This document shows, piece by piece, positions 32,356 through 40,866 of a DNA stretch of 43,413 bases (its first letter is position 1; each line of letters opens with the position of its first letter). Made by a program: the position numbers and the translations under genes. The notes beneath the pieces are model-generated. The model was not told the origin of the DNA and made no database searches. It saw only the letters and a list, made by a program, of their open reading frames with translations. This DNA is from an uncultured Collinsella sp. GTDB taxonomy: Bacteria; Actinomycetota; Coriobacteriia; Coriobacteriales; Coriobacteriaceae. The stretch is taken from contig CATYSO010000021.1 in NCBI GenBank assembly GCA_958412345.1, positions 1-43,413 on the forward strand. Direction: 5' to 3'.

Positions 32356-33573
32356 ATGGACAGCGATGCCAAGCTGAACATCTTGACCGAGGCCCTGGCT
32401 GCTGCCGGGGCCTCGGCATTGGCAATCGATGTGCGTGGGGACGTCGCGATTTCGACCATGAATGACGCGGCGCTTGAGCGGGGTGTGGCGGCTTTTGTTG
32501 CCGAACGCCTCGACCGTATAGGAGACGGCGCGCGTCTGGTTATGGGGCGTGCGGGTACGCGCTTGAGCCTGACCGTTCGCCCCACCGACAAAGAGGGCGG
32601 GGGCCTTTGGGTCGTCGTGGTCCGCGAGGTGCGCGGCGCCGCGGCACATGCGGGCATTGAGTGGCTCAATGCCGACGAAGTTGAGGCCCGCTACGAATCG
32701 AGCGCGTACGGCATCGTTGAGGGGGCAGCTTCGGTGGCTGCGCCGGTCGCCGAGAGCTATGCGCGCGGTGTGCCCCTTATGCTCGAGGGCGAGCTGGGAG
32801 CGGGTCAGGTCGAGATCGCTAAGCGCCTCTATCTGGACGGTCCTTTTGCCGATCAACCCTTTGTTTCCGTTGCGCTCGATGAGCTCACCGATCGCGGTTG
32901 GCGCCATGTGCTCAAAAGCTCCGAATCGCCGCTGTTCCAAACAGGGCTGACCCTTTGCATTGAGGGCTGGAATGCGGTTGGCCCCCAGCGCCTCCGCGAG
33001 CTCGTATCCACGATGGCCGACACCGCGTTAGCGACGCGCTGCCATGTGGTGCTGACGGCGAATGACATGCCGGGTGGCAGCGAAAGTGATCAAGCCGCCT
33101 TTGTGACCGAGCGCTTCGCCTGTGCGGTGAGCGTGGCGCCGGCAATCGCCGAGCAGGGAGCCGCGTCGACGAAGGTCGCGCGCTATTTGGAATATCTCGC
33201 CGATGCATTTGGGACGGCAGCGCCCATGCTGTCTGCCGCGGCGACGAAGACGCTTGACGCGTACCGCTGGCCGCGCAATTATCTGCAGCTGCGCGAAGTC
33301 TCGGAACGACTCTATATATTAGTAGGGGCGGGTACGGTGGAGCGTGCTGTGGCAGATGAGGTACTTGCTCAGGAGGACGTTATCAAAACTGCGACCTTTG
33401 GCGCCCCGACGCTCGAAAGTGACCTGTATATCCTGCGACCGCTGGCCGATACCGAGCGAGATATCGCGCATTTGGTTGTAGACCATCTCCACGGCAACCG
33501 AACCCGTGCGGCGGAGGTGCTGGGCATAAGCCGTACAACGCTGTGGCGCTTGCTGAAGGACGATGACCGTTGA
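32356..33573 (+). CDS. Fis-type regulator with a degenerate sigma-54-activator ATPase domain
   Basis: This 405-residue protein has the outline of a bacterial enhancer-binding protein: an N-terminal sensor-like region (1-130), an AAA+-like middle (about 135-340) and a Fis-type helix-turn-helix at the end (HGNRTRAAEVLGISRTTLWRLLK). The ATPase looks dead. The Walker A position reads GELGAGQVE (145-153) with Gln151 where Lys should be; no Walker B acidic pair is seen (LTLCIEGWN); and no GAFTGA loop for sigma-54 contact exists. It therefore probably acts as a DNA-binding regulator without sigma-54. The ATG at 32356 has GGAGACGGGG upstream. Targets are unknown; the flanking transporter is one candidate. 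Confidence 0.8.
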   Translation: MDSDAKLNILTEALAAAGASALAIDVRGDVAISTMNDAALERGVAAFVAERLDRIGDGARLVMGRAGTRLSLTVRPTDKEGGGLWVVVVREVRGAAAHAGIEWLNADEVEARYESSAYGIVEGAASVAAPVAESYARGVPLMLEGELGAGQVEIAKRLYLDGPFADQPFVSVALDELTDRGWRHVLKSSESPLFQTGLTLCIEGWNAVGPQRLRELVSTMADTALATRCHVVLTANDMPGGSESDQAAFVTERFACAVSVAPAIAEQGAASTKVARYLEYLADAFGTAAPMLSAAATKTLDAYRWPRNYLQLREVSERLYILVGAGTVERAVADEVLAQEDVIKTATFGAPTLESDLYILRPLADTERDIAHLVVDHLHGNRTRAAEVLGISRTTLWRLLKDDDR

Positions 33574-33607
33574 GCGAGGCGCCCGTGACCGCGCGCGACG
33601 CGTGTGC

Positions 33608-33613
33608 TACAGT
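33608..33613 (+). promoter_or_regulatory. Candidate -10 box (TACAGT) for the membrane protein gene
   Basis: TACAGT lies 45 bp before the ATG at 33658, soon after the regulator's stop codon. Confidence 0.35.
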
Positions 33614-33657
33614 CCAAAGCGTTATTGTTTCGATTTGGTTACGGCGTGCGAGGGCAT

Positions 33658-34233
33658 ATGGCTGAGACTTCAAAACCGAGCCGCAGAAGGCGGAGCGCCG
33701 CGCCGGTCAACCGACGCACGACATCGGTGACGTGGGGCAAACACGCCTCGGGGTTTGATGGCTCGTTCAAGCGCACTAAATACGGCTATCCTTCGGCAAG
33801 CGCCCGCTTGGCCATGCAGGCAGAGTCCTCGTTGTGGGGCCGTAAACGCGTGGTGGGCTCAAAGCTCGAGCACGACGGAACGCTCGGTTACATCAGCCGC
33901 GGGGCGGCTCGTCGCAGCGGACTCAATCCGGCTGGTTGGCATCGTTATGTTCCGATCGCAGTCGTCATTGCGGTGATCGTCATCGCACTCGCTGCGCTTG
34001 GCTACGCCGGCGGTGGCGCCAACTTGGACGCAGTGTTTAAATCGCCCGAGCTCGCGCATGCAGGCACAGAAGTTGTCGAGGGTGCTCAGACCCAGACGGG
34101 CGTCGCGCCCCAGCGCGGTATCGTTGCGGCAGCCTCCACCATCGCCGATGCGCAAAAGGACGAGGGCGAGCAAGGCGACGACGCCGAAACGACCCACACG
34201 AACGAAACGACGACAACGGCGACGTCAATATAA
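33658..34233 (+). CDS. Hypothetical protein with one membrane helix
   Basis: I do not recognise a family in this 191-residue protein. It has a very basic N-terminus (SRRRRSAAPVNRR), an aromatic- and lysine-containing cytoplasmic part (WGKHASGFDGSFKRTKYGYP), one membrane helix at about 97-116 (YVPIAVVIAVIVIALAALGY), and an acidic, Thr/Glu/Asp-rich C-terminal tail. The charge pattern suggests the N-terminus is inside and the tail outside. The ATG at 33658 has GAGGG just before it. The upstream in-frame start (33604) overlaps the -10 box and is not used. Its role is unknown. Confidence 0.7.
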   Translation: MAETSKPSRRRRSAAPVNRRTTSVTWGKHASGFDGSFKRTKYGYPSASARLAMQAESSLWGRKRVVGSKLEHDGTLGYISRGAARRSGLNPAGWHRYVPIAVVIAVIVIALAALGYAGGGANLDAVFKSPELAHAGTEVVEGAQTQTGVAPQRGIVAAASTIADAQKDEGEQGDDAETTHTNETTTTATSI

Positions 34234-34242
34234 GTTGCGAGT

Positions 34243-34281
34243 GGGGTAGCTAAAATAGCCCCGTCCCAAATTGGCTACCCC
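34243..34281. repeat. GGGAC palindrome between convergent genes (family 2, copy F)
   Basis: GGGGTAGC (34243-34250) pairs perfectly with GCTACCCC (34274-34281). Read on minus, the centre is CCAATTTGGGACGGGGCTATTTT, matching copy C (CCAATTAGGGACAGGTTTATTTT) although the stems are different sequences. It lies between convergent genes and may also stop transcription. Confidence 0.7.
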
Positions 34282-34296
34282 TATGACGCTCCTGGG

Positions 34297-34818
34297 TTAC
34301 CTTACGTAGACGACGTTGTCGCGGCGCGGCTTTGCCTCGGGTAGCGCGTCATCGGCATAGCCCAGGATGCAGTGACCGACACCGCGCAGGCTGCCGTCGG
34401 CGGGCAGGCCCCAGCTGGCCAGCAGCTCCAGGCCCTCGGGCGAGTCAAAGACCTCGTGCGCGCGGTGAATCCAGCACGAATCGACACCCAGTGCATAGGC
34501 GGCGTTGAGCAAGTTGCCCATGGCGAGCGAGCCGTCTTCCAGATGCGTGGGCACGCTGCGGTCGACCAGCACCACCACAACGGTCTTGGCGCCATAGAAG
34601 GGGTCGCTGCTGCTGCCCATGACCTGGGCGTTGAGCTGTGAGAGACGCTCGACGGTCGCGGGGTCGGTGACGGCGACAAACGTCACCGGCTGGCGGCCCA
34701 TGCCGCTCGGTGCATATTGGCCGGCTTCTATAATACGTACAAGCTTTTCGGCCTCGACGGGACGATCGCTGTATTTGCGGCAGCTGCGGCGGTGGATGAG
34801 CGCTTCGATAGTCTCCAT
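34297..34818 (-). CDS. Nitroreductase family protein
   Basis: This 173-residue flavin-dependent oxidoreductase of the small nitroreductase group would be a homodimer binding FMN and using NAD(P)H. It begins with the classic IHRRSCRKYSDRPV, where the arginines hold the FMN phosphate. APSGMGRQPVTFVAV follows, then SLAMGNLLNAAYALGVDSCWI in the FMN/dimer region and the C-terminal GHCILGYADD. The substrate (nitro compound, quinone or flavin itself) is unknown. The ATG at 34818 has AAGGAG 5 nt upstream; the longer open frame is not used. Confidence 0.92.
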   Translation of the reverse strand: METIEALIHRRSCRKYSDRPVEAEKLVRIIEAGQYAPSGMGRQPVTFVAVTDPATVERLSQLNAQVMGSSSDPFYGAKTVVVVLVDRSVPTHLEDGSLAMGNLLNAAYALGVDSCWIHRAHEVFDSPEGLELLASWGLPADGSLRGVGHCILGYADDALPEAKPRRDNVVYVR

Positions 34819-35112
34819 GGTGTCTCCTTGTAGTGGCGTTGCAGATGCCCCGTTCATACCCGTCGGGCTCAAACGATAGACGGTCAATTGCCCGGCCAAA
34901 AGGATATATGCCGATTGGGAAAGTAGGTTTGCATAAAAGTACCTTCAGAATGTGACAAACAAATGGGATGGTTAAACGTTTTATCCCGTCTACCCTGCGG
35001 TTTTTTACCACTTGCCTAAATGACGAACGCATAACCTCTGATAAAGGTTTTACTAAAGGAGTACCAACGTTTATCAATGCGCCGTGGTGGCGCCGGGCCA
35101 GGAGGTAACATC

Positions 35113-35403
35113 ATGTTCCAGGCTGGAGATGTCGTCGAGACCGACTTCGAAGGATTTCTGAAGCTGCTGCGTTCTAAGACGCGCGCTTTTGTGACGATTG
35201 ACGATCACGAGTACTACATCACGCACACCGATGGCTATTGGCGTGTTCAGGATTGCGAGGCCCTCAACGATAAGGGCCACTTTACTGACTGCTCCGAGCT
35301 GGTCAACACGGTCTGCGAGGTTGTCGAGCTGCCGTGGATTGCCGGCAAGAGCCTGCATGACAGCTTCTCGGGCGCTACGGTCTATGAGGCCGTCGCCGCC
35401 TAA
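35113..35403 (+). CDS. Small conserved-looking hypothetical protein
   Basis: This 96-residue protein has no family I recognise. It is acidic and compact, without a signal or membrane helix: FQAGDVVETDFEGFLKLLRSK, then DDHEYYITHTDGYWRVQDCEALN. It has three cysteines and ends in SFSGATVYEAVAA. The coding call is well supported by AGGAGG 6 nt before the ATG, G/C-ending codons and a strong terminator right after it. It is monocistronic. The 294-bp spacer to the divergent nitroreductase gene holds no other gene. Confidence 0.8.
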   Translation: MFQAGDVVETDFEGFLKLLRSKTRAFVTIDDHEYYITHTDGYWRVQDCEALNDKGHFTDCSELVNTVCEVVELPWIAGKSLHDSFSGATVYEAVAA

Positions 35404-35429
35404 CAGGCAATAAAACCCGATTTTCACGC

Positions 35430-35465
35430 GACCGCTGGCGCCGCCCCCGCGCCGGCGGTCTTTTT
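35430..35465 (+). terminator. Terminator after the 96-residue protein gene
   Basis: A 12-bp G/C stem with one G-U pair (35430-35441 with 35449-35460) runs into TTTTT. Confidence 0.9.
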
Positions 35466-35508
35466 CTGCCGATAGGCCATAAAAGTGCAGGCATTTGCGG
35501 AGAGCCTG

Positions 35509-35570
35509 TTGACGATAGTCAAAACTCGGACTAATCTAGAGATACAAAATTGGTCAAAAATCGGACAATC
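35509..35570 (+). promoter_or_regulatory. Promoter and repeated operator-like sites of the MarR-exporter operon
   Basis: TTGACG (35509-35514), 17 bp and TAATCT (35532-35537) form a good promoter. A direct repeat overlaps it: GTCAAAACTCGGACTAATC (35518-35536) and GTCAAAAATCGGACAATC (35553-35570), 35 bp apart. One copy covers the -10 box and the other the region after the start site. TTGAC-GATA-GTCAA (35509-35522) is a small palindrome as well. Autoregulation by MarR is likely. Confidence 0.65.
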
Positions 35571-35584
35571 GAATGGTGGGATAG

Positions 35585-36085
35585 ATGAATAGTGCGGTTA
35601 CGCTGGTCGACTTCGACCGGTTGCTCAATGGACTCGACCATATCTATTCGGAGTTCTCGCGCGCCTGCGGTCTTTCGGACTGCGCTTACTGGATGCTCGT
35701 CGATACCAGCACGGCGGGTGGCAGTATTGCCGTAAGCCGTCTGACAAGCGAATGGTTCTACAGCAAGCAGACCATCAACTCGGCCATTAAAACCTTGACG
35801 GCGCGGGACCTTGCAACGTTGGAGTTTGCCGAAGGCAGCCGTAAGAACAAGGTTGTGCGTTTGACCGAAGCGGGCATGCGGTTTGCCGAGCGTTATGCGC
35901 TGCCGGCACTCAAGGCCGAGCAGCGAGCCTTTGGCGCGCTTGAGCCGTGTGAGCAACGCGAAATCATGCGCCTAATCGGAAAATTTTCCCATGCGCTCGG
36001 CGATGAGTGCGATGCCTTTAAGCAGCATATCGCTGCCGAGAGCCAGGCCGAGAATCAAGGTGAGGGGGAGTCGTGCGACTCTTAA
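35585..36085 (+). CDS. MarR-family transcriptional regulator
   Basis: This 166-residue winged-helix regulator has its recognition region at about 50-75 (SRLTSEWFYSKQTINSAIKTL) and wing at 80-95 (LEFAEGSRKNKVVRLTEAG). Helices at both ends form the dimer interface. MarR proteins usually repress exporter or stress genes until a small ligand binds. Here the gene overlaps the start of an ABC exporter operon by 13 bp and its promoter has repeated sites, so it probably represses itself and the exporter. No strong ribosome site is seen before the ATG at 35585, other than GGTGGGAT. Confidence 0.9.
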   Translation: MNSAVTLVDFDRLLNGLDHIYSEFSRACGLSDCAYWMLVDTSTAGGSIAVSRLTSEWFYSKQTINSAIKTLTARDLATLEFAEGSRKNKVVRLTEAGMRFAERYALPALKAEQRAFGALEPCEQREIMRLIGKFSHALGDECDAFKQHIAAESQAENQGEGESCDS

Positions 36086-37809
36086 TGAGGTTTATGAAGC
36101 CGTATCGCAGGCTTGTCGCGGTGACGTTGTTGGTGCTGCTAATCGACAACGTTGGCACACTTCTGGTACCCACGATGCTGGCGAACATGGTCAACACCGG
36201 TATTACCACGGGCGATGTCGACTACATTTTGCGCAACGGTCTCTACATGCTTATCGCGACCGGCATGGCCAGCGGCGGCGCGGTGTTGGGCTGCTATCTT
36301 TCGGCGCGCCTGGCCGCCAACGTGGCCTGCGATATCCGCAATGCCGTCTACGACAAGTCGCTCGAGCTGTCTGCCAGTGACTTTGAGCGCTTTGGCACGG
36401 GTTCGATGATCACGCGCTCGCTCAACGACATCAACGTGATTCAGCAGGCGATTCTGCAGACCATTCAGCTGGTGCTGCCGGTGCCGTTCCTGGCGGTGGC
36501 AGGCATCATCTTCGCCTGGCTCATCGATCCGGCCATGGGCATGCTTCTGGGCGTCGTGGTTGCGATCGTGCTGGTTGCGGCGGTCTTTACGGTTGCCAAC
36601 GCGGCTCCGATTTTTATGCGCTTGCAGAGCTTTATCGACCGCATGAACGTGGTGCTGCGCGAAAACATCGTGGGCGTGCGCGTCATCCGTGCGTTTAACA
36701 AGGAGCGTCGTGAGGAACAGCGCCTGGACGAGGTGTTTAGCGACTACGCCGCCAACGCCATCAAAGTCAACCATCTGTTTGTGGGCCTCGACAGCTCCAC
36801 CTTCTTTCTGATGAATATCGCCGAGGTGGCGGTACTGTGGGTGGGCGGCAACCGCGTGGGCGCCCACGCCATGCAGATCGCGAGCATCTCGGCGGTGCTG
36901 GAGTACGCGCTTCTGATCCTGTTCTTTGTGATGATGGCCCAGATGGTGGTGCTGACGCTTCCGCGTGCCGCCGCATGTCTGAACCGCGCACAGCAGGTGC
37001 TGGAGATTAAGCCGAGCATCGTCGATGGCCAGCGTACGCTCGATGCGGCCGCGTCCGACTCAAAGGACGGGGCCGATGCGGTCGCCGTGTTCGATCACAT
37101 GTCGTTTCGCTTTGACGATGCCGACGAGGACACCCTGTGCGACCTGAGCTTTGCCTGTCGTCGCGGGCAGACCACCGCGATCGTGGGCTCGACCGGTTCG
37201 GGTAAGTCGACGGTGGCAAAGCTCTTGCTGCGTTTTCACGATGCCACGAAGGGCGCCATTCGCCTGGACGGTGTTGACCTGCGCGACCTTTCGCAAGACG
37301 AGATTCGCGGGCGCATTGCCTATGTGCCGCAGAAGGCGTGGCTGTTCTCGGGCACCGTGGCAAGCAATCTGCGCTTTGGCAACGAGGACGCGACCGAGGC
37401 GGACATGCTTCATGCGCTGCAGGTTGCCCAGAGCACCTTTGTGCTCGATCAGCCGCAGGGGCTCGATACCCCGGTTGCCCAGGGCGGTACGAACTTCTCG
37501 GGTGGTCAGCGCCAGCGCCTGGCCATTGCTCGCGCGCTCATGAAGCGCGCCGACCTGTATATCTTCGACGACAGTTTTTCGGCCCTGGACTTTAAGACCG
37601 ATGCGGCCCTGCGCCATGCGCTGCAGGACGAGACGCGCGACGCCGCGGTGCTCATCATCGCGCAGCGCATCTCGACGATTCTGCACGCCGACCAGATTGT
37701 CGTGCTCAAGGATGGCGAGGTCGTGGGCTTGGGCACGCATGGCGAGCTTATGGAAACCTGTGAGGTATACCGCGCCATCGCGGAATCGCAAATGAAGGGA
37801 GGTGAGTAG
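36073..37809 (+). CDS. Heterodimeric ABC exporter subunit with a degenerate ATP site
   Basis: This half-transporter of 578 residues has a six-helix membrane domain (about 15-300) fused to an ATPase domain (about 335-575). Walker A is GSTGSGKST (372-380) and the signature is FSGGQRQR. Two catalytic positions differ from the norm: the residue after Walker B is Asp500 (IFDDSFSALD) rather than Glu, and the H-loop residue is Gln531 (IIAQR) rather than His. Its own ATP site is thus probably inactive, as in one half of TM287/288-type exporters. The start is GTG 36073, inside the end of the MarR gene, with GGTGAGGGGGAG upstream; ATG 36085 is an alternative. Confidence 0.92.
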   Translation: MRLLMRFMKPYRRLVAVTLLVLLIDNVGTLLVPTMLANMVNTGITTGDVDYILRNGLYMLIATGMASGGAVLGCYLSARLAANVACDIRNAVYDKSLELSASDFERFGTGSMITRSLNDINVIQQAILQTIQLVLPVPFLAVAGIIFAWLIDPAMGMLLGVVVAIVLVAAVFTVANAAPIFMRLQSFIDRMNVVLRENIVGVRVIRAFNKERREEQRLDEVFSDYAANAIKVNHLFVGLDSSTFFLMNIAEVAVLWVGGNRVGAHAMQIASISAVLEYALLILFFVMMAQMVVLTLPRAAACLNRAQQVLEIKPSIVDGQRTLDAAASDSKDGADAVAVFDHMSFRFDDADEDTLCDLSFACRRGQTTAIVGSTGSGKSTVAKLLLRFHDATKGAIRLDGVDLRDLSQDEIRGRIAYVPQKAWLFSGTVASNLRFGNEDATEADMLHALQVAQSTFVLDQPQGLDTPVAQGGTNFSGGQRQRLAIARALMKRADLYIFDDSFSALDFKTDAALRHALQDETRDAAVLIIAQRISTILHADQIVVLKDGEVVGLGTHGELMETCEVYRAIAESQMKGGE

Positions 37810-37810
37810 C

Positions 37811-39826
37811 ATGACCGGGGAGCTCAAGAAGCGCAGCGACGCTATCGATGCCGTCGTTGTGGACGCTGCCGAGGAAGCGGTCGAGCAGGCTGCCGCGTCG
37901 ACCGGGCTGGATGACGTTGCCAAGGCCGCGGCCGAGCGTGAGGCTCGCCGCCAAGCGCTGTACGAGGAAAACGAGCGTGCCGAGGACGAGCGTGCCCGCG
38001 CGGAAGCAGAGCGCATGCGCGATGTGGACGACGAGGATGAGGACGAGAAACCCCGCGATACCTGGGCGACGGTGCGCCGCTTGTGGGGCGAGGCCGCCGG
38101 CGACCATTGGCGCTTCTACATCGTGTTTGCGAGCATCGTGTTCTACGTCATCTTTAACACCGCCGCGCCGGCATATAGCGCCCATGTTATCGACGAGCTG
38201 TGGGGCCATATACAGGTGGCGTTTGCCAGCGGAACCACCTTCAGCATCACCTGGGACCAGTGCGGTAAGACCATCTTTGTCTACTTTTTGATCTGGACGG
38301 CCGCCGGATCGTTCTATGCGCTGCAGAGTTTTTTGATGTCGAGCGTCGCCGAGCGACTCAACTTGCGTCTGCGCAACCGCATCGCGCAGAAGCTCAGCCG
38401 CCTGCCGCTCGCCTACTTTGACGCGCATCGCCCCGGCGAAGTGGTCAGCCGCGCGACCAACGACTTGGACAAGATGTCCGAGAGTATGCAGCGCGGATTG
38501 CTGCAGCTGCTGGTATCGATCGGTACCGTGACGGGCGCCATCATCATGATGTTCGTCTATAGCGTTAGGCTCACGTTGATCTTTTTGGGTTTTACGGCGG
38601 TATCGCTGCTGGTGACCAAGGTGGTTTCGCGCCGTACGCATGATGTGACGGGCGAGCGTCAGGAGTGGGTGTCCAAAATCACGAGCGCGGTCGAGGAAGG
38701 CTATTCGGGCCGTTTGGTGATTCGCGCATTCAACCGTGAGCACCAGAGCTCTGCCGAGGTGCACGAGGCCTCGGGCGAGCTGGCCCGCGTGAGCACCAAG
38801 GCCGACTTTATGATCAACGCCGTCGGACCCGCGGTTCGCTTTATCGGTCGCCTGGCGCAGATCGTGATTGCGCTCGTGGGCTGCAGCATGCTGGTCGCCG
38901 GTCACATGACCGTCGGCGTGTTCCAGGCGTTCTTCCAGTTTATCTACGAGGCGTCCGAACCCATGACGCAGCTGTCGTTCACTTTCAACTCGCTGCAGAG
39001 CGCGCTGGCGAGTGCGGAGCGCGTGTTCGACCTGCTCGATGAGCCCGAGATGGAGGCCGATCCGCAGCCGGGCGAGGCTGCCAATCTGCCGGGTCGCGTG
39101 GAGGGCCGCGTCGCTTTTGAGCATGTGCGCTTTGGCTACACGCCCGAAAAGCCGCTCATGCGCGACGTGTCGTTTACCGCCGAACCGGGTCAGAAGATTG
39201 CGGTGGTGGGAACCACGGGTGCGGGTAAGACCACGCTCATCAACCTGCTCATGCGCTTCTACGAGATTGACGGCGGCCGCATTACGCTCGACGGTGTGGA
39301 TGCGCGCCTCATGAACCGCGGTGAGCTACGTCAGCAGTTTGGCATGGTGCTGCAGGACGCCTGGCTGTTCGACGGCACGATTGCCGAAAACATCGCCTAC
39401 GGCTGCCCCGAGGCAACGCGCGACGAGATCGTGGCTGCCGCCCGCGCCGCGCAGGTCGACTTCTTTGTGCGCACCATGCCGCAGGGCTACGACACGCGCG
39501 TGGCCAATGATGCCGAAAGCATCAGCCAGGGCCAGCGTCAGCTGCTGACCATTGCGCGCGTGCTGCTCAACAACCCGGCGATTCTCATTCTGGATGAGGC
39601 GACCTCAAGCGTGGATACGCGCACCGAGCTTGCCATCGGCCGTGCCATGGACGCGCTCATGCATGGGCGCACAAGCTTTGTGATCGCGCATCGCCTGTCG
39701 ACGATCGTGGACGCCGACCTGATCTTGGTCATGGATCACGGCAACATTATCGAGCAAGGCACGCATAAGGAACTGCTGGCTGCCGAGGGCGCCTACGCCG
39801 ACCTCTATCTGAGTCAGTTCGCCTAA
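37811..39826 (+). CDS. Heterodimeric ABC exporter subunit, ATPase-competent half
   Basis: This partner half-transporter of 671 residues has a canonical ATPase: Walker A GTTGAGKTT (467-475), signature SQGQRQ, Walker B and catalytic Glu in ILILDEATSSVD, and H-loop IAHRLS. The membrane domain spans about 95-400. The first 90 residues are an unusual charged, Ala/Glu/Arg-rich cytoplasmic extension likely to form a coiled coil, ending in an Asp/Glu run. The ATG at 37811 is used because GGGAGGTGA lies 5-6 nt before it; GTG 37802 would overlap the previous gene. The pair should export a lipid, drug or peptide; the cargo is unknown. Confidence 0.93.
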   Translation: MTGELKKRSDAIDAVVVDAAEEAVEQAAASTGLDDVAKAAAEREARRQALYEENERAEDERARAEAERMRDVDDEDEDEKPRDTWATVRRLWGEAAGDHWRFYIVFASIVFYVIFNTAAPAYSAHVIDELWGHIQVAFASGTTFSITWDQCGKTIFVYFLIWTAAGSFYALQSFLMSSVAERLNLRLRNRIAQKLSRLPLAYFDAHRPGEVVSRATNDLDKMSESMQRGLLQLLVSIGTVTGAIIMMFVYSVRLTLIFLGFTAVSLLVTKVVSRRTHDVTGERQEWVSKITSAVEEGYSGRLVIRAFNREHQSSAEVHEASGELARVSTKADFMINAVGPAVRFIGRLAQIVIALVGCSMLVAGHMTVGVFQAFFQFIYEASEPMTQLSFTFNSLQSALASAERVFDLLDEPEMEADPQPGEAANLPGRVEGRVAFEHVRFGYTPEKPLMRDVSFTAEPGQKIAVVGTTGAGKTTLINLLMRFYEIDGGRITLDGVDARLMNRGELRQQFGMVLQDAWLFDGTIAENIAYGCPEATRDEIVAAARAAQVDFFVRTMPQGYDTRVANDAESISQGQRQLLTIARVLLNNPAILILDEATSSVDTRTELAIGRAMDALMHGRTSFVIAHRLSTIVDADLILVMDHGNIIEQGTHKELLAAEGAYADLYLSQFA

Positions 39827-39827
39827 G

Positions 39828-39898
39828 GTGACAAAGGGGCAGCCCCTTTGTCACATTGGAAACAAGGCGCGCCGGGGATGAATTCCCTGGCGCGCCTT
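39828..39898. terminator. Two tandem terminators between the exporter operon and cysE
   Basis: The first is a perfect 12-bp stem (39828-39839 with 39843-39854) whose right arm includes TTT. The second is a perfect 10-bp G/C stem (39864-39873 with 39889-39898) flanked by A and T residues on both strands. Together they separate two convergent genes. Confidence 0.75.
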
Positions 39899-39938
39899 CT
39901 TGCGTTGATGCCGATGTCGTTTTGTGCTGCTTGCGTTC

Positions 39939-40643
39939 CTAGCGTTCGTCCACGAGCTTGGCGACGAGGGCCTTGAGCTCCGCCACCTCTCGCTCGAGTT
40001 CCTTGACGCGGCGGGCGTTCTCGGTGATGCCCTGGCGGTTGAGGGCGGACTGCTCGGCGGCGTCATCGGGCATGTACTCGCGATGCTGCTTGGCGTCGAA
40101 GCTCTCCTCGAACACGCGGCAGCCGTTGCGCTTGATGATGCGTCCCGGCACGCCCACGACGGTGCAGTTGTCGGGCACGTCCTTGACGACAACCGAGTTG
40201 CCGCCGATTTTGACGTTGTTGCCGATGCGGATGTTGCCGAGCACCTTGGCGCCCGTGCCCACGGTGACGTTGTTGCCCAGGGTGGGGTGGCGCTTGCCGG
40301 TCTCGTTGCCGGTACCGCCGAGCGTGACGCCCTGGTAGAGCACGCAGTTGTCACCCACAATGGTGGTCTCGCCGATGACGACGCCCATGGCGTGGTCGAT
40401 AAAGAAGTGCTTGCCGATCTGTGCGGCGGGATGAATCTCGACGCCGGTGATGTGGCGGGTGATTTGCGAGAGCACGCGGGCGAGCGAGCGATGACCGTGC
40501 TCCCAGAGCCAGTGCTCGGGCACGTGATTCCACTTGGCATGAAGACCGGGGTACGAAAGGAAAATGACCAGGCCGTTTTGCGCAGCGGGGTCTTGCGCTT
40601 GGACGGTCTTGATGTCCTCGCGAATGGTATTGATAAAGCTCAC
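39939..40643 (-). CDS. cysE: Serine O-acetyltransferase
   Basis: This cytoplasmic enzyme of 234 residues transfers acetyl from acetyl-CoA to serine, making O-acetylserine for cysteine synthesis. After a helical N-terminal part comes the left-handed beta-helix of hexapeptide repeats (about 70-175). It includes FFIDHAMGVVIGETT, with the catalytic D83-H84 pair, and GNNVKIGGNSVVVKDVPDN. The C-terminal 30 residues look like a coiled coil (VKELEREVAELKALVAKLV), longer than in the short EpsC forms. GTG 40643 is used since GGGAGGG lies 7 nt upstream. No cysK is adjacent, so the pathway is completed elsewhere. Confidence 0.93.
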   Translation of the reverse strand: MSFINTIREDIKTVQAQDPAAQNGLVIFLSYPGLHAKWNHVPEHWLWEHGHRSLARVLSQITRHITGVEIHPAAQIGKHFFIDHAMGVVIGETTIVGDNCVLYQGVTLGGTGNETGKRHPTLGNNVTVGTGAKVLGNIRIGNNVKIGGNSVVVKDVPDNCTVVGVPGRIIKRNGCRVFEESFDAKQHREYMPDDAAEQSALNRQGITENARRVKELEREVAELKALVAKLVDER

Positions 40644-40814
40644 CGGCCGCCCTCCCTTAGCGCCATGGCAATGCGATTCAATAAAGTATAGCGATTCGCT
40701 AGGGATTAGGAAGAACAATCTTGGCGGCATTGCGCAACAGGTGTCAGTTATGCAAACTTGCTGGTAATGGGGTCATGCTTTTGTGGGGTTGCGCACGAGG
40801 GGGCGCCGCAACCG

Positions 40815-40820
40815 TATACT
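40815..40820 (+). promoter_or_regulatory. Candidate -10 box (TATACT) for the DedA gene
   Basis: TATACT lies 47 bp before the DedA ATG in the 220-bp spacer divergent from cysE. A good -35 at 17 bp is not visible. Confidence 0.4.
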
Positions 40821-40866
40821 GGTCAACTTGGACGTATCCGCGCCCACAACTGAGAGGTTTTACTTC

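Noticed and set aside
34974..34986. AAACGTTTTATCC also found at 41617-41629
   Set aside because: A 13-base match is expected by chance several times in 43 kb. The two sites have different positions relative to likely promoters.
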